64,000 nucleotides of DNA from CAVOJV01 sp963696325 (GCA_963696325.1 CAVOJV010000053.1:1-64000); one strand, 5' to 3'. Counted from the stretch's first letter, positions 1-8,439 are shown. The notes: a model not told the origin generated them from the sequence alone. Translations and numbers: made by a program.

Positions 1-85
1 ATCCACGAAGTGCCGGTAGTTGCCTGGCGCGTACCTGGGGGCGCTCGAAGGTGGGCGGGAGCCTGCGCGGCTCATTGCTGGCGGC

Positions 86-208
86 CTATCGGATCTTGAG
101 CGTCACGCTGCGGTACGCGCGCTCGAGTTCACGATCCGGCGCTCCTGGACTGAAAACGCCATCTTCTCGCCATTTTTGTCGGTTGACGCCCGCCCATGCG
201 TGTGGCAT
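86..208 (-). other. Possible small minus-strand reading frame, unassigned
   Basis: I recognise no gene in the first 270 bases. One minus-strand frame reads as a 40-residue peptide with coding-like character, beginning MPHAWAGVN and ending RAYRSVTLKIR before a TAG. The frame is open upstream of that ATG and, past the TAG, stays open to the window edge, so it could be the tail of a decayed gene. It overlaps the hicBA promoter on the other strand, which argues against an active gene. No function is proposed. Confidence 0.15.
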
Positions 209-211
209 AAT
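183..211 (+). promoter_or_regulatory. Sigma70-type promoter for hicBA
   Basis: TTGACG at 183-188 and CATAAT at 206-211 are separated by 17 bases, close to the sigma70 consensus. Transcription would start about 60 bases before the hicB start at 279. HicB-type antitoxins usually repress their own promoter, but I see no strong operator here. Confidence 0.55.
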
Positions 212-278
212 CGGCGCAAAGGTATGAATTGCCCTGAATTCGTTGGGCGCTGAGGGCAAACAGAAAGCGGAGATGCGT

Positions 279-545
279 ATGGAAAAGGTTCTGCAACTGA
301 CGGCCGTAATTGCGCGGGAGGGGAATGGCTACGTTGCCACCTGTCCGGAGTTGGATGTTGTGAGCGAGGGTGATACCGTTGAGGAGGCGCGGCGCAACTT
401 GTTGGAGGCGGTTGAGGGCTTTTTTGAGGTAGCATCCTCTTCAGAGATTCGCCGCCGCCTCAAGAAAGAGACTTACGTCATGCCGATTATGCCGACCGCG
501 CCGACTGTCCGGCCCAGATCAACGGCGAGGTTGCGTCATGCCTAG
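279..545 (+). CDS. hicB: HicB-family antitoxin
   Basis: An 88-residue protein with the HicB/UPF0150 N-terminal fold: a short strand (LTAVIAREGNGYVATCPEL) followed by a helix with EARRNLLEAVEGFFE. HicB neutralises the mRNA-cleaving toxin HicA and normally represses the operon. The ATG at 279 is chosen because GGAG at 269-272 lies 6 bases before it; the ATG at 273 would have no spacing. The gene overlaps the hicA reading frame by 8 bases, and the antitoxin-first order occurs in some hic loci. The C-terminus is a short proline-rich tail without an obvious ribbon-helix-helix or HTH domain, so autoregulation is uncertain. Confidence 0.8.
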   Translation: MEKVLQLTAVIAREGNGYVATCPELDVVSEGDTVEEARRNLLEAVEGFFEVASSSEIRRRLKKETYVMPIMPTAPTVRPRSTARLRHA

Positions 546-762
546 ATTGCGCGTCCTCTCTGGCTGAGAGGTCTGCAAAATCATGGCCGAGCATGGTTTT
601 GAGGAAGTCCGGCGCAAAGGCAGCCATGTCATCATGCAAAAGAAGGACGGTGGCACGACGATCACTGTGCCTGTGCCGGATCATGCGGAATTGAGGGCAG
701 GCACCTTGTTGGGAATCATCAGGCAATCCGGCCTGTCTCGTGTCCTGTTTGAAACGGATTGA
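538..762 (+). pseudogene. hicA: HicA-family mRNA interferase toxin with nonsense codon
   Basis: Reading from the ATG at 538 that overlaps the end of hicB gives MPRLRVLSG, a TGA at 565-567, then EVCKIMAEHGFEEVRRKGSH and VPVPDHAELRAGTLLGIIRQ to a TGA at 760. This is a full-length HicA double-stranded-RNA-binding-like toxin of about 74 residues, including the catalytic-type motif GSH. Homologues carry Arg or Lys where the TGA stands, so CGA to TGA is the simplest change. Restart at the ATG at 583 would drop the first strand and part of helix 1 but keep GSH. An inactivated toxin beside an intact antitoxin is a common decay state. Read-through or restart cannot be excluded. Confidence 0.78.
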
Positions 763-870
763 TGCTGGCTGGCAAAAGGCTATCGCCGATGACTGTCCCC
801 ACTCTTGCCCCCACTCCGCTCACCAGCACGTACAGACGGACCTCTGATGAATTCATAGTCTGATAGCCCA

Positions 871-888
871 AACGTGTTGAAACACGTT
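871..888. repeat. 18-bp inverted repeat upstream of the restriction gene
   Basis: AACGTGTT and AACACGTT form perfect 8-base arms around a 2-base centre. It lies about 85 bases before the start of the Type IIG gene, in the otherwise featureless gap 763-972. It could be an operator for a controller protein or a chance palindrome; no controller gene is present. Confidence 0.35.
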
Positions 889-972
889 CAACGCCTTGGC
901 ACGCAAACTGCTGAAGTAGTTTTTCCATATCTGAGGCCGACTTAAATCGACAACCGGCAGAAAGGCCCCCCA

Positions 973-3626
973 ATGCCAGCACCGGCAGCCATCATCGACC
1001 TCGTCGCCCGCTTCCACGCCAACCTGGACAGCTACAAGCGCGGGCTGTACAACGAGACCCAGGTCCGCCGTGAGTTCATCGATCCCTTCTTCGACGCGCT
1101 GGGCTGGGACGTCGACAACCGGCAGGGCTACGCCGAGGCGTACAAGGACGTGGTGCACGAGGAAGCCATCAAGGTGGGCGGCGGGACCAAGGCGCCCGAC
1201 TACGGCTTCCGCATCGGCGGGACGCGCAAGTTCTTCGTCGAGGCCAAGAAGCCCTCGGTGGACCTCAAGGCGGACGGGCACCCGCCTACCAGCTCCGCCG
1301 CTACGCGTGGAGCGCCAAACTGCCCCTCAGCATCCTGACCGACTTCGAAGAGCTCGCGGTCTACGACTGCCGGGTCAAGCCGGACAAGAGCGAGGGCCGT
1401 CCACTGCCCGGGTGATGTACCTGCCTTCGACCAGTACGCCGACCGCTGGGACGAGATCGCCGGGGTCTTCGCCCCGACGCGATCCTCAACGGCTCCTTGG
1501 ACAGGTATGCTGAGGCAAAGGGGGGCAAGCGCGGCACCGCCGAGGTCGACGCGGCGTTCCTGGCCGAGATCGAGCGCTGGCGCGACCTCCTGGCGCAAAC
1601 CTTGCGCTGCGCAACCCGGCATCGACAACCGCGAGCTGAACTTCGCGGTGCAGCAGACGATCGACCGGATCATCTTCCTGCGCATCTGCGAGGACCGGGG
1701 CATCGAGCCCTACAGCACGCTGCTGGGGCGGCCGAAGGCGCCGGGGTCTACGGGCGGCTGGCGATCCGTTCCGGCAGGCCGACGACCGTACAACTCCGGC
1801 CTGTTCCACTTCGAGACCCCGAGGGGGACCGCGCCGAAGCGCCGGACAAGCAGACGCCTCCGCTGGCGATCGACGACAAGCTCCTGGCGGACATCCCCAG
1901 GCCTCTACTACCCCGAAAGCCCTTACGAGTTCTCGGTGCTCCCGGCCGAGATCCTCGGCCAGGTCTACGAGCAGTTCCTCGGCAAGGTGATCCGCCTCAC
2001 CGGCGGGCACGGGCCAAAGTGGAGGAAAAGCCCGAGGTGCGCAAGGCCGGCGGGGTCTTCTATACGCCGGCGTACATCGTGGATAACATCGTCGGGCAGA
2101 CGCTGGGCAAGCTGCTGGCGGGCCTCACGCGGCGCCATGTCGGGCGGCTGGCCCCCGAAGGGAGGCGACCCCCCTGCGGGTGCGGACATCGCGTGCGGCT
2201 CCGGTTCATTCCTGCTCGGGGCGTATCAGTTCCTCCTGGACTGGTACCGGGAACAGTACCTCGCCGACGGCGCCGGGCGGACGGGGCCGGGAAGTGGGCG
2301 GGCCGCAATCCTCGGCTCTATCAACAGCCGCGGCGAATGGCGGTTGACCATCGGCGAGCGCAAGCGGATCCTCGTCAACAACATCTTCGGGGTGGACATC
2401 GACCCCCAGGCCGTGGAGGTCACCAAGCTGTCGCTACTCTTGAAGGTGCTGGAGGGGGAGACGAGGAGACGATCGACCAGCAACTTGGCCTGTTCCCCGA
2501 GCGGGCGCTGCCCGACCTGGGCAGGAACATCAAGTGCGGCAATTCGCTCGTCGGGCCGGATTTTTACGCCGGGCAGCAGATGGCGCTGCTGACCGACGAG
2601 GAGGCGCTGCGCGTCAACGTCTTCGACTGGGCGGCCGAGTTCCCGCAGGTGTTTGCGGACGGGGGGTTCGACGTCGTTATCGGCAACCCGCCGTACATCC
2701 GCATGGAGACCTTCAAGGAACTGAAGGAGTATCTCAAGGCTCACTACACCTGTCATGACGAGCGATCCGACCTATATGTTACTTTATCGACGCGAACATA
2801 GTCTACTCCAGCCGGGCGGTCGGTTCGGCATGATCGTGTCCAACAAGTTCCTGCGCGCCAACTACGGACGCCCTCTACGAGAGTATCTGCTTCAAAATGC
2901 CACACTTGAGCAGGTTATCGATTTGCCGGTCTACCGGTATTCAAAGGCGCAACGGTGAGGACCATTGTCTTGTTGACAAGCCGAGGCCAAGAGACCGGTC
3001 AGCCCGTTCAATATTCACCACCTTTGTCTATGGATGATTTTCGATCTGTCGCCAACGGTGCCGTGAACGTTAAGCAGGCGATGGAATCTCCGTCTACCAG
3101 GTGCCGCATATCTCGCTGAAAGAAGAGGTGTGGGGTTTCGTTGAAGCCGAAACTTGACCCTACTTAGCCGCCTCAGATCAGAATGTGTTTCGCTTGCCCA
3201 GTATTGCTCTGGTCAGATTGGTTATGGAGTCAAATCGGGCCTCGAGGTGGCGTTTGTCATCGATGAACCCGTTCGCCAGCAGATTCTTGAGCGCAATCCT
3301 GAGGCCAATGAGATCATCAAGCCCTATCTAGGTGGACGAGATGTGCGACGTTATGCCATCAGCTTCAACGGCAAGTATCTCATCTACACTCATCGAGGCA
3401 TCTCCTTGGAGAAATACCCGGCTGTCGAGAACCACCTAAGGCGTTTCAAGAATCGCCTGCAGAGCGTGCAACTCAACAAGCTTGGTATGAGTTGCAGCAA
3501 TCACAACTCAATTATGCGCCGTACTTCGATCATCCGAAGATCATTTTTCCTGACATAGCGATTGGTCCACGATTTGCCCTGGACACGGCTGGCTACTACG
3601 GAGCTCCGTCCATTTCAGAGTGTTGA
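973..3626 (+). pseudogene. Type IIG restriction-methylation enzyme (Eco57I-like), frameshifted and truncated
   Basis: Following the coding signal across frames recovers most of a fused restriction and methylation protein. The N-terminus has a PD-(D/E)XK-like nuclease segment (KAPDYGFRIGG then FFVEAKKP). Next come FYTPAYIVDNIVGQTLGKLL, the SAM motif DIACGSGSFLLGAY near 2190, the N6-adenine motif IGNPPYIRMETFKEL near 2685, and the target-recognition region with PYLGGRDVRRY near 3330. Frames change near 1285, 1405, 1430, 1480, 1610, 1735, 1840, 2015, 2160, 2285, 2460, 2780, 2940, 3090 and 3475, mostly by single bases in short homopolymers. The last native residues are FALDTAGYYG at about 3600; the C-terminus is missing because the sequence switches to the end of the opposing NACHT gene. 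It is nonfunctional as read. Uncorrected sequencing error could explain some shifts, but not the lost C-terminus. Confidence 0.85.
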
Positions 3627-4827
3627 GGTAATCCCGCTGCAAGGCCACATCGTCCAGTTTCGGCAGACAACTCAAAAGATACTCAGCCGCGTAGTATTCC
3701 TCAATGAACTGATGGCGGAATTCGATGCGATCCCCGGTGCTGCGCTGGAGCAAATGATGGTTCACCAGATCGTCCAGCCATTCCATTGCCCGATTCCGTG
3801 GCTGGTCGCATTGCTCTTCCCGCAGATAGTCGGTCAACCAGTCCTCCGCCTGTGAACGAGCGACGGCGACATAAAGTTCGGTGGACTCCGGGCCTTTCAG
3901 CATCTTGAACGCCAGCCGTTGCAACAACCGGGACCACCAACGCCGCGATTCCTCTGAAACCGGCGCATCGCCTTTGATCTGGCGGTCATAAAGCGCGGCG
4001 AACTGGCGCAGCGCCAACCCCAGGTTTTCGGGCAGACGTTCCCGCGTTTCCCGAAACAGCGAACACAGCATCCACAACAGCAACGGTACCTCGGCCAGTT
4101 CCCGCAACCGGCCTTGCAGTTGCCGCAGCAGCTTGTCGCCGTCTTTGTCCAGATAAGCCCGGACGAACCGCTGCATTTGCGGCTCGGTCAGCGGCTCCAT
4201 CTCCAGCCGCTTGCCAATCTCCAAGTCACCGCCGACCGCCAACTCGCGGGTGGCGAAAATCATCGGCGTCGTGGTCCGATACTCCCGGCGAAACGCGGCC
4301 AACTCCCGGCGCGCGACATCGGAAGGCAATTCGTTGATGCCATCCACCAGCAACAGCAACCGGCCTTGCCGCAACCATTCCGGCAGGCGTTGCGAGTCCA
4401 CAAAAAAACCATGCTCCCCCAACACCCGCCTGAGCGAATCCAGGGTGGATTCCTGGTAATGGCGCAGTTCCAGCAGCAGGGGGATACGGGTGTTGGCATC
4501 GCCCAGCGCCCGCTCGGCCTCTTCCAGCAGCAGCCGTTGCAAGGCCGTACTCTTGCCGGAACCGGGCCGCCCGATCAGCAACACATGCTCGGCGGCATGG
4601 CGGCGCAACCCGTCCAGCACGCCCCAGCGCTCGACTTTTTGCTCCGGCCGCTCTCTCGCCTCTGGCGTGGCTTCCGGCACCGTCCGTACCCGCAAATCCA
4701 GCAGGAATGGTGTTCCCGGTTGCGTTTCCGCCCGGCGATCCAGAACATCCAGCGGCGTGAAGCACTCCCGCGAGAGGGCGCAGCGGCTATCGCGGCGAAT
4801 TGATTCCAGATAAGGCGTCCAGTCCAT
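3541..4827 (-). CDS. NACHT-domain STAND NTPase, C-terminus truncated
   Basis: A 428-residue protein with an N-terminal linker region (1-75) and a NACHT NTPase domain. Walker A is GRPGSGKST at about 86-94 and Walker B is LLLLVDGINELP at about 157-168, with sensor-like residues in IFATRE. A helical region follows and ends in FRHQFIEEYYAAEYLL. Such STAND proteins normally carry C-terminal repeats that sense a ligand and may trigger cell death or antiviral defence. Here native sequence ends near LNTLKWTE; the last 20 or so residues are antisense of the restriction gene, so the sensor part is gone. The N-terminus shows no recognisable effector domain. Function is inferred from family only, and a truncated NACHT protein may be inactive. 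Confidence 0.75.
   Translation of the reverse strand: MDWTPYLESIRRDSRCALSRECFTPLDVLDRRAETQPGTPFLLDLRVRTVPEATPEARERPEQKVERWGVLDGLRRHAAEHVLLIGRPGSGKSTALQRLLLEEAERALGDANTRIPLLLELRHYQESTLDSLRRVLGEHGFFVDSQRLPEWLRQGRLLLLVDGINELPSDVARRELAAFRREYRTTTPMIFATRELAVGGDLEIGKRLEMEPLTEPQMQRFVRAYLDKDGDKLLRQLQGRLRELAEVPLLLWMLCSLFRETRERLPENLGLALRQFAALYDRQIKGDAPVSEESRRWWSRLLQRLAFKMLKGPESTELYVAVARSQAEDWLTDYLREEQCDQPRNRAMEWLDDLVNHHLLQRSTGDRIEFRHQFIEEYYAAEYLLSCLPKLDDVALQRDYLNTLKWTELRSSQPCPGQIVDQSLCQEK
3600..3607. other. Recombination junction between two truncated genes
   Basis: The palindrome GGAGCTCC sits where the coding signal of the Type IIG gene stops on the plus strand and that of the NACHT gene stops on the minus strand. 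Beyond it each frame runs into antisense of the other gene. Both genes therefore appear to have lost their C-terminal ends at this point, by deletion, inversion or misassembly. Confidence 0.55.
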
Positions 4828-4902
4828 AAGTTTGAATATCTACCTAAGACGGCGTAGACAGCATAGCTGCTTAACGCTTACATCTACGAGACTCCGAGAC
4901 GG

Positions 4903-5223
4903 TCAAGAGGCTGAATTGCTGACTTCGCCTTGTCTTACCCGGATACGCGGTTCAATCGCTGGCCAACTGGTCCGCCGCGCCAACCGCAGATCGTAATCCG
5001 TTTGCAGTCCAAGCCATAATTCCGGGGAGACGCCGAAATATTTGCCCAGGCGTAGCGCGGTGTCGGCAGTAATGGCCCGCTTGCCGTTGACAATCTCGCT
5101 GATCCGGTTTGGCGGCACGTCGATATCACGGGCCAGCGCATTGATGCTGATACCCAGCGGCCGCATGAATTCCTCATAGAGAATTTCTCCGGGCGGGATA
5201 GGAGCGAGCAATTCAGTTGTCAT
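4903..5223 (-). CDS. higA: HigA-family antitoxin (XRE type)
   Basis: A 106-residue protein with a helix-turn-helix of the HigA/VapI type at about 20-75: LGISINALARDIDVPPNRIS then IVNGKRAITADTALRLGKYF and SPELWLGLQ. It should bind and neutralise HigB and repress the pair through its HTH. It lies 11 bases downstream of higB on the same strand, in the toxin-first order usual for hig loci. The palindrome upstream of higB is its likely operator. The length is normal for the family and no defect is visible. Confidence 0.9.
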   Translation of the reverse strand: MTTELLAPIPPGEILYEEFMRPLGISINALARDIDVPPNRISEIVNGKRAITADTALRLGKYFGVSPELWLGLQTDYDLRLARRTSWPAIEPRIRVRQGEVSNSAS

Positions 5224-5234
5224 TTATTGTCCCT

Positions 5235-5513
5235 TCAATGGTAATCCACGATTTCAAGGTCATAAGCGTTACCTTCAAGCCACCGGAAACAAATCCGCCA
5301 TTGATCATTGATGCGAATACTGTACTGTCCCTTCCGGTCACCCTTTAATGCCTCCAGGCGGTTACCCGGTGGAGCCCGGAGGTCATTCAGGGTGCGCGCC
5401 TGATGCAAATACAACAGCTTGCGCCTAGCACACCGCTCAATCGCTTGGAAACGGGCAACCGGGTAATTGTTAAACAACACCTCTGTGTCGGCACACCGGA
5501 AAGACTTGATCAT
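5235..5513 (-). CDS. higB: HigB-family toxin (RelE superfamily)
   Basis: A 92-residue protein matching the short HigB/plasmid-maintenance toxin family. It starts MIKSFRCADTEVLF, has the central LHQARTLNDLRAPPGNRLE and ends with the beta-rich GQYSIRINDQWRICFRW and EIVDYH. Members are ribosome-dependent mRNA interferases; the conserved Arg residues and the terminal His-containing segment are present. It is the first gene of the operon with higA and appears intact, unlike hicA at the other end of this region. Confidence 0.9.
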   Translation of the reverse strand: MIKSFRCADTEVLFNNYPVARFQAIERCARRKLLYLHQARTLNDLRAPPGNRLEALKGDRKGQYSIRINDQWRICFRWLEGNAYDLEIVDYH

Positions 5514-5523
5514 TATGATAGGC

Positions 5524-5542
5524 TATTACGCATGCCGTAATA
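5524..5542 (-). promoter_or_regulatory. Palindromic operator upstream of higBA
   Basis: TATTACG and CGTAATA are perfect 7-base arms around CATGC, a 19-bp site centred about 20 bases upstream of the higB start codon. Its position and symmetry suit binding by a dimer of the HigA HTH protein to repress the operon. The assignment to HigA is inference. Confidence 0.55.
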
Positions 5543-5684
5543 CGTCAAGAGCATCGCGCTTGGTCTATTGTAACGCTTCACCCGCGTGTCTTCCCATGGG
5601 CAACAACGTAGCTGCTCATCCTGCTGGGCTATACTAACCTTGGAATTTCCCTCATCACTGCCCCCAAAGAGGATGAAAAAATTC

Positions 5685-7427
5685 ATGAGCACCATAGAAG
5701 AAATCAAGGTTCCCGACATCGGCGACTTCAAGGGCGTGGACGTGATTGAAGTGCTGGTATCTCCCGGCGACACGGTTGCCGTCGAGCAGCCGCTTATCGT
5801 GCTGGAAAGCGACAAGGCCAGCATGGAAGTGCCCACCACCGCGGCGGGCGTGGTCAAGGAAGTCAAGCTCAAGGTGGGGGATAAAGTCTCCGAGGGCGAT
5901 GTAATCCTGTTGCTGGAAGCCGCGGTCCCAACGGCCGCCGCCAAACCCGCCCCGGTAGCCGCAGCCAGCGCAGCGCCCGCCACCCCGGCAGCCGCCAATT
6001 ACGGGGGTGGTGGCGATATCCAGGCCGAGGTGCTGGTGCTGGGGTCCGGTCCTGGCGGTTACTGCGCCGCCTTCCGAACCGCTGACCTGGGCAAGCGGAC
6101 CGTGCTGGTGGAGCGCTATCCAAATCTGGGCGGGGTATGCTTGAATGTCGGCTGCATTCCCTCCAAGGCCCTGCTGCATGCCGCCAAGGTCATCGACGAG
6201 ACCAAGGATTTCGCCCACCACGGCCTCACGTTCAGCGCCCCCGAGATCGACATCGACGCGCTGCGCGCCTGGAAGGACGGGGTGGTCAAGCGCCTGACTA
6301 GCGGGCTGGCCGGGCTGGCCAAGCAACGCAAGGTGCAGGTGGTGAATGGCGTCGGTCAATTCCTGGACCCTCACCATCTGGAGGTGACGGACAAGGAAGG
6401 CAAGCGCACCGTGGTGGGCTTCGAGCAGGCCATCATCGCGGCCGGCTCCCAGCCGGTGAAGCTGCCCTTCATTCCCGACGATCCCCGCATCGTGGATTCC
6501 ACCGGCGCGCTGGAACTGCGCGGCATTCCCCAGCGCATGCTGGTCATCGGGGGCGGCATCATCGGTCTGGAGATGGCGACCGTCTATTGTGCCCTGGGCT
6601 CCCGGATCACCGTGGTGGAAATGCTGGACGGGCTGATGGTGGGCGCCGACCGCGATATCGTCAAACCCTTCCAAAAGCGGGTGGAAAAGCGCTATGACCA
6701 GATCCTACTGAAAACCCGGGTTACTCAAGTGGAAGCCCTGGACGAGGGTCTGCGGGTTACTTTCGAGGGCAACAACGCTCCCGAACCGCAGCTTTACGAC
6801 CGCATCCTGGTGTCGGTGGGCCGCACCCCCAACGGCAACAAGATCGGCGCCGACAAGGCGGGGGTGGCGGTGGACGGGCGGGGTTTCATCGCCGTAGACA
6901 AGCAACTGCGCACCAACGTGCCCCACATCTTCGCCATCGGCGACATCATCGGCCAACCCATGCTGGCCCACAAGGCGATGCACGAAGGCCATGTGGCGGC
7001 GGAGGTATGCGCCGGCCTGAAGTCCTACTTCGATGCTCGGGTGATCCCTTCGGTCGCCTACACCGACCCGGAAGTGGCCTGGGTAGGTCTCACCGAGATC
7101 GAGGCCAGGGCACAGGGCATCAAGTACGGCAAGGGCGTGTTCCCCTGGGCGGCCAGCGGCCGTTCCCTGGCGCTGGGCCGTGACGAGGGCATCACCAAGA
7201 TTCTGTTCGGCGAGGACACCCATCGGGTGATCGGCGTAGGCATCGTGGGTCCCAGCGCTGGGGACCTGATCGCGGAAGGTGCCTTGGCTATTGAAATGGG
7301 TTGCGATGCCACCGACATCGGCCTGACCATCCACCCCCACCCGACCCTATCGGAAACCATGGGTATGGCGGCCGAAGCCTTCGAGGGTACTATTACAGAC
7401 CTTTATATGCCGAAGACGAAGAAATAG
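5685..7427 (+). CDS. lpdA: Dihydrolipoyl dehydrogenase with N-terminal lipoyl domain (E3)
   Basis: A 580-residue flavoenzyme that reoxidises dihydrolipoamide with NAD+ for pyruvate and 2-oxoglutarate dehydrogenases. Residues 1-80 form a biotinyl/lipoyl domain with the modifiable Lys in ESDKASMEVP, followed by an Ala/Pro-rich hinge and the E3 part. The E3 part has the FAD motif GSGPGGYCAAFRTADLG, the redox pair in GGVCLNVGCIPSKALLH, the NAD motif VIGGGIIGLEMA and the base-bearing HPHPTLSE. The ATG at 5685 (MSTIEEIKV) fits family starts better than the one at 5673. Fused lipoyl-E3 proteins are common in Proteobacteria with AceE/AceF-type complexes, but aceE and aceF are not in this window. Confidence 0.95.
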   Translation: MSTIEEIKVPDIGDFKGVDVIEVLVSPGDTVAVEQPLIVLESDKASMEVPTTAAGVVKEVKLKVGDKVSEGDVILLLEAAVPTAAAKPAPVAAASAAPATPAAANYGGGGDIQAEVLVLGSGPGGYCAAFRTADLGKRTVLVERYPNLGGVCLNVGCIPSKALLHAAKVIDETKDFAHHGLTFSAPEIDIDALRAWKDGVVKRLTSGLAGLAKQRKVQVVNGVGQFLDPHHLEVTDKEGKRTVVGFEQAIIAAGSQPVKLPFIPDDPRIVDSTGALELRGIPQRMLVIGGGIIGLEMATVYCALGSRITVVEMLDGLMVGADRDIVKPFQKRVEKRYDQILLKTRVTQVEALDEGLRVTFEGNNAPEPQLYDRILVSVGRTPNGNKIGADKAGVAVDGRGFIAVDKQLRTNVPHIFAIGDIIGQPMLAHKAMHEGHVAAEVCAGLKSYFDARVIPSVAYTDPEVAWVGLTEIEARAQGIKYGKGVFPWAASGRSLALGRDEGITKILFGEDTHRVIGVGIVGPSAGDLIAEGALAIEMGCDATDIGLTIHPHPTLSETMGMAAEAFEGTITDLYMPKTKK

Positions 7428-7529
7428 AAAGAGGCCCGGAGGTAACCTGGGGGGAGTTCAGCGTATCCAGCAAACGCCGTCCTGGATGACGCGCCTTAAT
7501 AAGTATGGAAAGCTCGGAGCACAGGATTG

Positions 7530-8270
7530 TCATTTTACCAGCGGGCGCACGCTCGAAAAGCCACCGTCCACGGCCCAGACCTGACCGGTTACCCAGCTTG
7601 CCTGGTCTGATAATAGCCAGGCCATCAGCCGGGCCAGGTCGACAGGATCGCCGATGCGGGGCAGCGGATACTGGCGGGCAGCCCCATTGCGGCTGGCTTC
7701 GCTACTGAGGATTTTGGCGGTGGCAGGGGTCTCCATGATGCCGGGTGCGACCCCGTTGACGCGGATGCGGCTGGGCGCGTAGCTGGCTGCGGCAGCCCGC
7801 ACCAGACCCTCCACACCCGCCTTGGCGGCGGCGATGGCCTCATGGTTGGAGACGCCGATTTTAGCCACCACCGAGGACACCAGCACCGCTGTTCCGGGTT
7901 GGCGGGCCTCGCGTAGTGCTTCCACAAAGGCACCCAACGTAAAGAAAGCAGTGTCTAGATTGGCCGCCAGACAGGCCCGATATTGTTCCACGGTGGTGCG
8001 GTGCAGCGGCGCAATCAGCGTGGAACCCGCGCAGTTGGCCAGGGCCGTGGGCAGGCCAAGTTGTTCGCTACAGGCAGCCAGCGCAGCCCGAGCGCCTTCG
8101 GCGGTGGAGACATCCGCCGTGATGCAAACGTCATCATCGCCGCACAGCTTCCTCAGTTTATCTCCATCGCGGCCTACCAGCGCCAGCTTCCAGCCGCTGT
8201 CCCGCAATTCCCTGGCAAGTGCCTGGGCAAGTCCGCCGCTGGCGCCGGTGATCAGAGCAATAGTTGTCAT
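7530..8270 (-). CDS. SDR-family oxidoreductase of the lipid cluster
   Basis: A 246-residue short-chain dehydrogenase. The Rossmann motif TGASGGLAQALAREL is at the N-terminus, NCAG at about 88-91, the Ser of LVSSVVAK follows, and the C-terminus has VDGG. In the catalytic segment the Lys of AIAAAKAG is kept, but the Tyr expected four residues earlier (YxxxK) is Ile. This is either a variant subfamily or a protein with altered chemistry. It is transcribed away from the NTF2-like/FAD oxidoreductase operon and shares its divergent control region. Co-regulation with lipid modification is inferred from that. Confidence 0.85.
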   Translation of the reverse strand: MTTIALITGASGGLAQALARELRDSGWKLALVGRDGDKLRKLCGDDDVCITADVSTAEGARAALAACSEQLGLPTALANCAGSTLIAPLHRTTVEQYRACLAANLDTAFFTLGAFVEALREARQPGTAVLVSSVVAKIGVSNHEAIAAAKAGVEGLVRAAAASYAPSRIRVNGVAPGIMETPATAKILSSEASRNGAARQYPLPRIGDPVDLARLMAWLLSDQASWVTGQVWAVDGGFSSVRPLVK

Positions 8271-8309
8271 GGTGGTTGTCTCGCCGTGTTATTGAACCTA
8301 AACTTTATC

Positions 8310-8337
8310 TTATACAAATACTAGCATTTTTGTATAA
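8310..8337. promoter_or_regulatory. Inverted repeat in the divergent promoter region, LitR/CarH-like operator candidate
   Basis: TTATACAAA (8310-8318) and TTTGTATAA (8329-8337) are perfect 9-base arms with a 10-base centre, in the AT-rich gap between the SDR gene and the plus-strand operon. The TATACA...TGTATA half-sites resemble operators of B12-dependent light-responsive MerR regulators (LitR/CarH type). The spacing is not exactly one I know, and no such regulator gene is in the window. A further TGTATA-like element follows at about 8344. Confidence 0.45.
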
Positions 8338-8439
8338 ATTATGTATAGTTATATTAACAAAGTTTTAGCAGTGTAAGTGCGTTAATGCAATTAACGCCGT
8401 AGAATCTACCCAGCACTTGTACACGAGAGGGTTTTGCAG

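Noticed and set aside
719..982. Minus-strand frame of 87 codons downstream of hicA
   Set aside because: It spans the hicA end and the gap before the restriction gene, shows no domain, and contains the palindrome; better explained as chance.
853..2308. Long minus-strand frames opposite the restriction gene
   Set aside because: High GC creates open antisense frames; the protein similarity lies entirely on the plus strand.
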